Shown: in pieces, positions 33,693 to 42,994 of the stretch | How the letters are laid out: each line of letters starts with the position of its first letter | Numbering within the stretch: position 1 is the first letter of the stretch | NCBI RefSeq assembly: GCF_000003855.2 | Contig: NW_003101675.1 | Span: 2,177,420-2,241,419 of the forward strand | Source of the DNA: Blastomyces gilchristii SLH14081 | Lineage: Eukaryota; Ascomycota; Eurotiomycetes; Onygenales; Ajellomycetaceae | DNA length: 64,000 nucleotides | Direction: 5' to 3' | Notes under the pieces: generated by a model | What the model saw: the letters and a program-made list of their open reading frames with translations, nothing else | What the model was told of the DNA's origin: nothing | The model's database searches: none | Position numbers and translations under genes: made by a program

Positions 33693-33875
33693 TTAAGCTT
33701 CTCTGATTAGTACTGTATAATGTTCAGTGTCTGAGTGATTCAGTTCTGAGACTGAGAAGTTGAGTATAGTCAGCAGTGATGAATAATATTCTAGATTTAT
33801 GAAAAAGAGTATAATACCTAGTGCTAAATGAACTGAATTACTGTATACAAACTCTGTAAGAGTTAGAAGATTCAC
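33693..33875 (-). pseudogene. Integrase fragment, second Gypsy family
   Basis: The 60-codon fragment contains TEFVYSNSVHLALGIILFF, which matches the integrase block AEFAYNNSVHSSTG-TPF, followed by a YYSSL segment equivalent to the GYHPS motif. Interrupted on both sides by stops from C-to-T changes. Confidence 0.72.
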
Positions 33876-35569
33876 TCAGTTAATTTAAAGATAGTCTATA
33901 TAAAGATAAATATAGATTTCTAACTCTTAATTCTATCTTTCTATTTATTCATCAGTCTGTAAATAATATACTGTTGAAAGTCTGTAATCTATACTTAAAG
34001 TTTATAAGAGAGTTTGTTAAAATTCTGAGATAAATAAATGATCTCTATCTGAGATAAGAATAGTAGATATATTATATAGATGAACTATATTATTAATAAA
34101 AAGATAAGTAAGTATCTCTGAAGTAATATTAATAACTGTAGATATATAGTATAATCTCTTTAACTATTTACAGATAATAACTAGAATAATATCAAAGATA
34201 GCTTCTATTACTGTGCAGAGTGATTTAGAAAGATTAGTAATAAAGTCAAGTATAACTGTATATTAGTTAGTATTTAAGATAAGAACTGATATTAACTCAC
34301 TGTATATATAATGTGATATAGATTTTATATACTTGTATATTTCACATTTCTTATAATATTCATTAATTTCTTAATATATGTGAGACTAATAGAATCAGTG
34401 TTAAATTAGACTGTATATTTAATAAGAATCAGAGTAATCAGTGATGAAAGTATTATAAAAGTGTTCTAGAAGAAGCTGCTTTGTAAGAAGATATTCAGAG
34501 ACTATAATACAATTCTGATAGAAAAGCAGTTCATTTTTAATAGCTCAATTCTCTAGATAATTGTAATTAGTAAGAGAGATAAGAGATTCAAGATTCTCTG
34601 AAAGATGCTGATGTATAATGTCTAGAAGCAGGCTGAAAGTGAAGTCATCACTATAATATATATCTGCAGCTATTAATATAGCAGCTATTCTGACTTGATA
34701 AAGATGATCTTGTAATCTGTTCAGAAAGTAATGAAAATTGTTATTAAGCTCTATCAGCTTCTCTGACTTTAATCTGTAGTCTGAATATTAACTAGAGATA
34801 TCTGCTGAGTTTTTATAATCTTTCTTATACTTAATAATAATATCTAACTTACTCAGATACTGTACTCAGCAGATCTGACAATAGCTGAGTACTTTGATTA
34901 TTAGAAAGAAAAGAAGATTGTTATAATCACTGTAAATAACTGTTTTATAATAATTACTCTGTATGAAGTAACTTTAATATCTGATTGACTTTATAATAGT
35001 CAGCATTTTCTGATTATATATGCTGTAATTATATTCTGTATTTATCATTTTTCTGCTATAGAATGTAACTGAGTGTAGATATCTATTTACTTCTTTCTGT
35101 ATAAGAATTTCACTTATAATATAGTCACTGACATTATAGAAGATTATAATTCCTAGTTCATCAGAGTAAAAGATGAGAAGAGAGATCTTGATAAATTCAT
35201 CTTTCAGCAGCTAAAAACTGAAGTCTTCAGTGTCTGTTCATTGAAAGATCTTGTTAACTTTCAGTAGATTTATCATTGATAGAGTAACTTTGCTATAGCA
35301 GTGTATAAAGTGATGATAGAAGTTACAGAATCTCAGAAATTCACAGATATCTTGAATAGATTTAAAGATAAGCTATAATACTATAGCTTCTACATGCTTT
35401 GAGTTCATTCTTATGCTGTGATAGTCAATTATATAGCTCATGAAGTCAATTTCTTTCTGTAGAAAGCAGTATTTAAAGAGATTGTATATTAGTCAGATCT
35501 ATCTGAGTTTCTGAAGCATCTTCTGAATATATTATTAATGAGTCTTCAGACTGTTATCTTTTATGTATA

Positions 35570-35972
35570 TAATAACATTATCTATGTAGATTATAGTGAA
35601 TTTATCTATGTATAAAAGAAGAACTGTCTGAATATACTGTTGAAAGTGACTGAAGAAGTTGTAGAGATTGAAGAGAATAATTAGATATTTATAATTTTTA
35701 TAACATGTTTTAAAAGCTGTGAGATGTTTATAATTCTCTGTGATTTGTAGCAGATGAAAGATGTAGATCAGGTCTAGCTTTGTAATTCAGTGAATTCTAT
35801 TAAATCTTTTCAGAAGCTCTGAAATTAGAGATATTATATATTGATTTTTAACTGTGATTGTATTTAGATTTCTGTAGTTAATATAAAATCTTTTAGAGCT
35901 GTTCTTCTTAAGAGTGAATAATACTGAAGATATATAAGAGCTTTTACTAAACTGAATAAATTCTTGTTTCAA
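35570..35972 (-). pseudogene. Reverse transcriptase fragment, second Gypsy family, active site altered
   Basis: The reading KNSSKRFYINYRNLNTITVK matches RT block A (KK-G-RFC-DYR-LN--T). On the minus strand at about 35,575-35,600 the catalytic block reads YIDN instead of YIDD. As in the first Gypsy family, a G-to-A change has replaced a catalytic Asp by Asn. Confidence 0.75.
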
Positions 35973-37743
35973 ATTCTCATCAATGTACTTTTTCAGAAGC
36001 TATAGTTTCTTCTCACTTATATTATATAGTGAACTTTTCTTAAGAGTCTTATTATTTATCAAAGTTATCTTCATATCTGTATCAGAATGAGAGAAGAGAG
36101 AGTTTGCTATAAATAGATAAAAAACATTCTGAAAATTCTCTAACTGAGGTGATAGAGTGTCTGATACTAATTATATTAGTTCAGAGAACTGTAATTAGAC
36201 TATGATAAGAATCATTTCCTCTCTGAGAGATTCTTATGACAGAATATCTTCTATATGTTATTAATATACTCAGAATCTGTCAAATATCTGACCTGTGTTT
36301 CAATGAATGTCAGAGTTTGTGTTATATAGCCAGAGCATGTCTAGAATAAGAGATAAAATCATTGATATAGAGTAAAAGTAGTATGTGATCAGCTGTTCAT
36401 CAGAGTTCAGCAGAGTAAGTTTATAGATAAAGAGAGCTGTTTAATATAAGAAGTGCTGTAGATTCTTCAGAGAGATCTCTGCTACTGATATTTTAACAGC
36501 ATTTAATACTTCTGTCACTTTTAAGATTATGATATTTAACTCTGTATCAGAGTTAACTAAGACTGAGAGAATAACACAGCTGAGGTATTTTATGTTTGAA
36601 AGAGTGTTAAAGATGTGATATATAAGACATATTATATTATTAAGAGCTGAGATGATATCAGGAATTGATATGTCATAGTAAATGATCTTTATAAATAAGA
36701 TATATTCATCAATCTGCTGAGTAAAGAGATTGACTTGAGACTTGTTAGTGCATGTGACTGCTTCTAGTAATGTACTGATTTATTTTTTAATTTAAGAGAG
36801 AAGAATGAAGAGCATGTAACAGTATAATTTAGAAAGACTGTGTATAAGTGATCATTGATAATCACAGATATAGAGATACTCTGACAGTTACAGATCTCTA
36901 CAGATAAGTGTATGAAAACTGATATTAGATAAGTACAGTATTCTACTGTTCAGTATCTCATTTATTCACATCAGATACAGATACTCTTATATTAATATTT
37001 TCAGTATTTATTATCTATGATATCTGAATTCTTATTACTATTACATAATAATCTGAAATAATCTCTGTTAACAGTGATATTAGAGATTGTATTATCTTAT
37101 ATAAAATCAAATTTAACTTAGCAGTTCTGTGAGATGAGTTAGTATAATATGAAAATATAACTCTTTATTATTATAACTATCTTCTTTCATTTAGTGAAGA
37201 ATACTGATTATATATTAAAGTAAGCTTAATTAATCTAATAAAGAATTAATGTTGTTAACTTAGTATAAAATGTAATATATAGTACAGAATTATTTCACTT
37301 CAAGTCTACTATAATAATCTTGAAGTTGATAATGAAGTCTATCACACATTAATTGTATTATATATAAAGAAAGTTCATTTATAGCTCTGTAGTAAGAGCT
37401 GTATTAATCTCTCAGTAGTTATCACAGAGTCATATCTTCAGAATATCTCAGATAACAACATGTATATCATGTTTCATTTATATTTACTAAATATATTGAC
37501 AAATCTTAAAGCTAAGATAGCTAATACTGAAAGAGATTTTAAAGACTTTATTAATAATAAAATATTCACAGATATTATTATTCATATTCAGTAGTCAGAA
37601 ATGAATATTACTAGTCTTATCAAAGATATCTGATTTACATAATTTCATCTTAGTGATAGTGATCATGAGTTAATAATGAATTGAGACTGAGAGCATGTCT
37701 TTTATATGAGTGGTGACTTTCAGTGTTTTCAAACATCAGATTA

Positions 37744-38811
37744 GGCCCGGTGGCGTAGTGATTAACTATGCTATTATAGAGCCTCAATTAGCGGCCTTTC
37801 TCCCAGGGAATGAATGTTAAGAGAAGGCAGGTTTGAACTCTGTAAGAGTCATTTTAATCACAGCTTTCACTGTTAAGTTATAAAACAGTACTGAGAGTCT
37901 CTGAGTGCACTATAGTGAATTATTATCAAGCTTAAGATATTCATTCTGAGAATCTCTGAATGCTAATTCTTACTGATCTTAGAATTAACAGCTCTTCAGA
38001 TACTTCAAGTTAGATCAGTACTAGAGTGATTAAGATCTAGAATATCTGCAGAATAGTGAATCATTATCAAGCTTAACTGATCAGATCTTATCTCTCTCAC
38101 TCTAGACACTCACTTCTAAGAAATGAGATTTAAAAACTATCTGATTAGAACACTCTGAGCCTAGCAAGAACCTAGATGAGACAAGACCTAGGCACTTTTA
38201 ATAGGTGATTAGTGTAAGTAAGACTGTGATGATCAATTAATAGGCTGAAATACTGAGATTGACAGCTAGAAGATTAGAGACTTAACTAGAATTGAGTAGC
38301 TCTGATATTATTCTTAGTGAGAATTTTATTTATAAGTAAGCTAGTTACAGAAGCTAGCTGAGTGATAACTCTTTAGAGAGAATAATAATTTCTGAAGCAG
38401 ATCTGAGAGAACAAAGATGATGATCAGTTATATAGAGTGTTAAAATATGTATATAGCTTAAGATATAAACTGCAGAGATCTTATTCTGTAGCTCTTTTTA
38501 CTATACTTGTTTTCTTCTATTCTTTTCTCTATCTATTTAATATATCTATCTTTAAGACTATGTTCTCTTTTCTTTTATCATAATATTTTCAAATGATTTC
38601 AAACTATCAGAAGATGTTAAAATACTGTAATTTATAAACAGTTTTTATATTCTAGACTGAAATTTTCTGATTTTGTATATTTGAAATTGATAAATATATA
38701 ATAGTTGACTCTATAGATATAGGAAAAACTCTGAGAACTAAAGATTCTCAGGTAGATATCATAGTCTCTGACTGTATATATTTATAATTGAAGAATAATA
38801 ATAATAATAAT
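37744..38811 (+). mobile_element. tRNA-headed retroposon (long SINE), 1.07 kb, second copy
   Basis: Same family as 18298-19364, in + orientation. It begins GGCCCGGTGGCGTAGTG and ends in an AAT repeat at about 38793-38811. A 14-bp duplicate AAACATCAGATTAG occurs at 37731-37744 and 38812-38825, ambiguous by one base. This copy is hypermutated through its whole length: the A box now reads TGGCGTAGTGA and the B box GGTTTGAACTC. Its length of about 1067 bp matches the other copy, so both look full length. Confidence 0.87.
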
Positions 38812-39014
38812 AAACATCAGATTAGTTATATATTAACATCAGTTATTTAACAGTTCTGAGTGATTAGTTTGTTAACTTGATCTGTAAGAGCTTGAATTTA
38901 TATAATTTAACTGAGTGCTATTTTTTTTGCTGCAGAACACTGTGTATGAAGATGTAGAGAAAAAAAAAAATACTACAGATCTGTAACTGATAGTGAGATG
39001 AGAAGATTCAGTAA

Positions 39015-39207
39015 TATTACAGAATAAAGACTAACTTTATCAGAGTGAATAGCAGCAGTATACTAGATCATATTGAAACTGAATCTTGAAGAAGAAGAAG
39101 AAGAAGAAGAAGAAGAAGCTATCTAAGCTAGAGATGAGTGAGTGAATATGAGGTGGTGAGGCTTGTGTGAGTCACCTGACCATGCCCTATGCCCTAAGAT
39201 CCTTATA
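39015..39207 (-). repeat. 5' LTR of second Gypsy family, partly hypermutated
   Basis: 193 bp, equivalent to 32605-32794 with extra GAA units. Substitutions relative to the partner are almost all G-to-A or C-to-T and fall in the part nearer the element interior. The outer ~40 bp (after about 39170) are nearly identical to the unmutated copy. Confidence 0.82.
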
Positions 39208-39212
39208 CTTTT

Positions 39213-39774
39213 GGAGCTTTAGTTGAATTCAAGGTTGCGCGGAAAGTCGGCCCCAGCCAAAAAAACATAAGGCCATAATTTATCCACCGCAATGCGGCTC
39301 GGCTTGCGCTTAGGCACCGAAACAGGATTAGCGTGCGGCGTTCGTTCCGAGCAGGCACCAGAGTGTCCACGTGATTTGAAATCACATGATAAATGAACTT
39401 CAATGCCAAGACTACTGAGACCTGGCGCTAGAACGGGAAGTCTTGGCGCCCAATACGCTACGTAAATCTGTAACGCGCGGGATCTTGGTTGCGGAAACAA
39501 ACCTCCTTGGACTAAAGTTAACTAACTATACTTAGTTACAGTGCCAACTTCGATGGAACGAACTGCAACTTCAACCATCTGCATTCCGCCATCACTTCTG
39601 CGTCCTATTAGTTATTTACTACTCAGCTATTTCCTTAATATTTTGTACAACAACTGGTGTTCGCTCTTTTCAGTGGAAGCCCATAGCGGCTCTCTACTTC
39701 TCTCTGCGGTGTTGAATCTCCCCGCGCCCTCTTTAGTGCATCTCTATACAAAACCGTATTAAAGCACCGCCGCT
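39213..39774. promoter_or_regulatory. Intergenic region: former distal ERG24 upstream DNA and ATG27 5' region
   Basis: GC-normal, no supported gene. Before the insertion this DNA was directly joined to 32599, so the original ERG24-ATG27 divergent spacer was roughly 0.7 kb. A CTAACTATACTTAG motif around 39523 and pyrimidine-rich DNA before 39775 are visible, but no specific binding site can be asserted. Confidence 0.45.
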
Positions 39775-41980
39775 ATGCGTCCCGTTAGATCCTTTTTCCT
39801 AACCGCTGCCGTCCAGTTACTCTTCCTATGCTCCTCGACATCCGGAGCCGAACACGTACACAATGGACCCAAACCATGTACAATCTCCTCGCCAACTACG
39901 GGAGCCTATTTTGATCTTAATACTATAGCACTGTCGCCGCCAGAAATTAAAGATGGAAAGAAGGTTCGCCATAAAGACAGGGAAGAGAGTTGGCATGCTA
40001 GAGGATACGATTACCCTGCAAACTTCTCATTGAACATCTGCGCTCCTGTTATCGAAAATTTGAGTGATGTGGTGGGAGTCGAGGATTCGAAATGGGCGAA
40101 TGTCAGCGCGTTCTATACATTAGATGGGAAGACATATTCCATTGGGTACGTGGGCATTGGTGGCAAACTGGGGATTCGGGACGAACGGGAAACGAATGCC
40201 AAACATGACATACTAAAGGATATATATATTCATTCTGTAGGCATCAAGCATCTGAACTCGTTTTCCGCGGACGGAGGCTGGTCCTCAACTATACCGACGG
40301 CTCCCCTTGTCCTGGACCGACATCATCGAATGTTAGCAGATTCGAGATCATAGACGATGGCACTCCCAAGAAGGATAAGGAACATGGCCAAGATGACAAG
40401 GAAAAAGATGATAAGGAAAAGGATAAGGGCGGGGATAGGGAGACGGGTGATAGGGACAAAGATGACGGGAAGAAGGACGGAAATTCCGGCCATGAGCCTG
40501 TCCATTCATCCCGTCGGAAATCTACTCTCATGTCCTTCCTATGCGATCGGGATCTGGTATCCCCAGCGGCAAGCGTGACGTTTGTAGGAACTCTCGATTC
40601 CTGCACCTATTTCTTTGAGGTGCGGAGCGCTGCTGCATGCGGCGGCGTTGCGCGCACCGAAGGTGGACTGGGCCCGGCCGGTGTCTTTGGCGTGATGTAT
40701 GTCTACATATAGCCCCTTGAACCGAAACGAAAGCTATGTGGGAGTGGTAGAAAAAAAATCAATACTAACGCTTTCTTGCTTCTGTTATCCAGTGCACTGA
40801 TAGCCATAGCTGTGTATATACTTGGTGGATGCGCGTATCAGCGAACAGTCATGCACCAGCGTGGGTGGAGACAGTGCCCGAACTATAGCATGTGGGCCGG
40901 TGCCGGTTCATTCGTACGGGTAAGTTTGTTATCTATAATACCGTCGAAGCTATCATTCTCCGGAACCCACACACGCAGTGGCATGGCAACAGCATATTCA
41001 CCACTCGGCAAACGGGGAAATGTTTCTTTGCTTGTTTCATCACGTCTTGATTGATTTTTGTTTCTTGCGCTCTTCATTCCTCCCCTATGCCCTCCCGGAT
41101 CGATCATGGCGTGTGAGAAATGGATTATCCACATACCACCAGACTCAAATAGGTTAATTTTCGTTCTCTTCTCGGCTTGTTTCCCCCGTTCTGTTTCATT
41201 TTTCTTGGATAACAATTCGCTTCACACTGGAATTCCTATTATTGTATCTATTTTCCTGTGACATCGTTTTATCGATCAGCACTACTTTTAACTCAGCCTA
41301 CGATTAAAGGGCAGTAAGGACCGTACTGGATGATCTCCGCTGTCCCCATCGTCTTTACTAGCCAACTGTCTCCTTTTGAACTTTTAAAATTACCCCTTAC
41401 GGGACTCCTTTTTCTCACTGTTTCGAGTTTTTTGTATAGTTATGATCTCGGATCTCCCGGTTTCTCACTTTGCAATGTTCTCGCCATCCCTCCCCGGCTC
41501 CTTTTGGTGCCTGTTCCTATTCCTATTCCCACCTAACCCTAAAGCCCCCAGCCCCCTTTCTATTTCTCCATCGCCCTAGGCCCCTTCCCCACATATACTT
41601 CCCCATCCTGCCACCGCCGTTCCTAAACCCCCATACAAACCCATCTCGAAACACAAATAAATTAAATAGTTTTACTAACACGACGACATACAACTCGAAA
41701 AAAGGACCTCTTCATAATCCTCTTCACCTCTCTCTCCCGCTGCTTCCGCTCCAGCAATTTCAAATCCCCAACGGGCTACTCGCGTTTCTCCAACGGCAAC
41801 CACAGCGTCAACAACAACGACAGACGCGGCGGCGGGCTTGTTGGTGCCATCGGGGGCTGGCGTGATGGTAGTGGTGGTCGTGGTGGTGGTGGTACTAATG
41901 GCGGTGGGAGGGGCAGGAGGGCAGATGTGGAGGAGGAAAATAGGTTGATTGATCAGCTGGATGAAGAGTGGGATGATTAA
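39775..41980 (+). CDS. ATG27: Autophagy-related protein 27 (Atg27), type I membrane protein
   Basis: Atg27 is a single-pass membrane protein of Golgi, endosomes and vacuole involved in Atg9 cycling. Exons: 39775-40145, 40241-40696, 40793-40919, 41705-41980; total 1230 nt, 409 aa. A signal peptide (residues 1-24, ending SGA) is followed by a cysteine-bearing lumenal MRH-like domain with ARGYDYPANFSLNIC, then ELVFRGRRLVLNYTDGSPC. A Lys/Asp/Glu-rich linker leads to STLMSFLCDRD and CTYFFEVRSAAACG. A transmembrane helix (ALIAIAVYILGG) precedes the cytosolic tail, which ends RLIDQLDEEWDD. All junctions keep frame; TACTAAC-type branch sites occur before exons 3 and 4. The last intron is 785 bp, long for this gene set. 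The tail carries a Gly/Asn/Arg-rich segment. Confidence 0.92.
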
Positions 41981-42994
41981 TTCTTAGAATCTCATGGCGT
42001 TTGATTTGTTGATTTTTTCTTTTACGTTGTATCTATGCATCCTACCCTATCTTTTTATTTTTCGTTTTATTTTTATTTTTTATGTTGGCATGTGTTTATG
42101 ATGGGCTTTCATATCTTGCTTGGTTTGATTCCGCATGGGCTACTTTTGATTTTAGGTTTTTCTTTTATCTTTTTTGATGCTGTGGTTTATTTTCCCTCCT
42201 AGATCGGGCGATCCTTTCCTTGCTTTGCCCTGCTTTGCTTCGCTATGCTGGCGGGCGGGTGTGCTACTTTGTTCCTGCGGGGAATGACAAATCCAAGACA
42301 GGCATGGTGGAGTACATATTTGAATATAAAATTGTAAGCTACGTTTTGTATAGAGAGCATGAAAGACAGACTCGGAATTAGACGGTTTTTCACATCTTCT
42401 CCATTTGCATCTATGGCAAGATCATGGGGTATTTCCAGTCAATCCGCCAATGAAAATCCTAGCCAGAAATCTGGCATCTACATAAGCAAGCCAATGGTGC
42501 ATCCAGCGCATTCAATTAGAAAAAAAAGATACTAATCATAGCGTGATACTATACATAGGCGCAGACGCTAAGGGACAGGCGTACAGTACAATATGTGCCC
42601 AACTGATATATATACGATTCGAAATCGATAAAATATGTTAGCTTTATATGACAGAATTTGTGTCCGTTGCGGGACAGACAGCACGCAGCTAAGGGCGCTG
42701 AGGTCGTGATAAATGTATGTATATGTACCAAAAATTTGGGGAAATTTGTCAGAGATGAATGGGTTTGTACAGAGAGAAGAACGAATGTAGAAGAATTTTG
42801 AACAATATTCAAAAATGTAATAATGTGGGGCGAAATGGGAGCTGTACATTTTATTTTTCTCCCGCAGCGAAACTCTTGACACGCTTCAAACCTAGTTCAG
42901 TGGAGAAAGAGTAAAAAGGAAGAAAAAAGGAAAGCAGTACACGGAAATTGCGCTGTTACATTTTCCGTGTTCCTGATTTCTTTTATCCGCAGTT
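41981..42994. other. Convergent 3' region ATG27 / Zn2Cys6 regulator
   Basis: About 1 kb with T-rich DNA just after the ATG27 stop (42,000-42,200) and AT-rich DNA before 42,900, in keeping with two long 3' UTRs. No supported gene. Confidence 0.5.

Larger units (their letters stand above)
32605..39207 (-). mobile_element. Second Ty3/Gypsy family element, full length with LTRs, near ERG24
   Basis: Bounded by 190-bp and 193-bp LTRs (32605-32794, 39015-39207) and flanked by the 5-bp duplicate CTTTT at 32600-32604 and 39208-39212. Coding is minus-strand: an RT fragment at 35787-35972 (RFYINYRNLNTITVKNQY) with its active-site region near 35,575-35,600, and integrase at 33693-33875 (LTLTEFVYSNSVHLALGI). 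RT before integrase places it in Ty3/Gypsy. A purine-rich tract on the minus strand of 32795-32820 sits at the inner edge of the 3' LTR. The interior is hypermutated, but the 3' LTR and about 340 bp beside it are not. A 1.07-kb retroposon is inserted at 37744-38811. Confidence 0.87.

Noticed and set aside
39203..39500. Open frames upstream of ATG27 on the minus strand
   Set aside because: No conserved motif, and one overlaps the retrotransposon boundary; more simply the former ERG24 upstream region.
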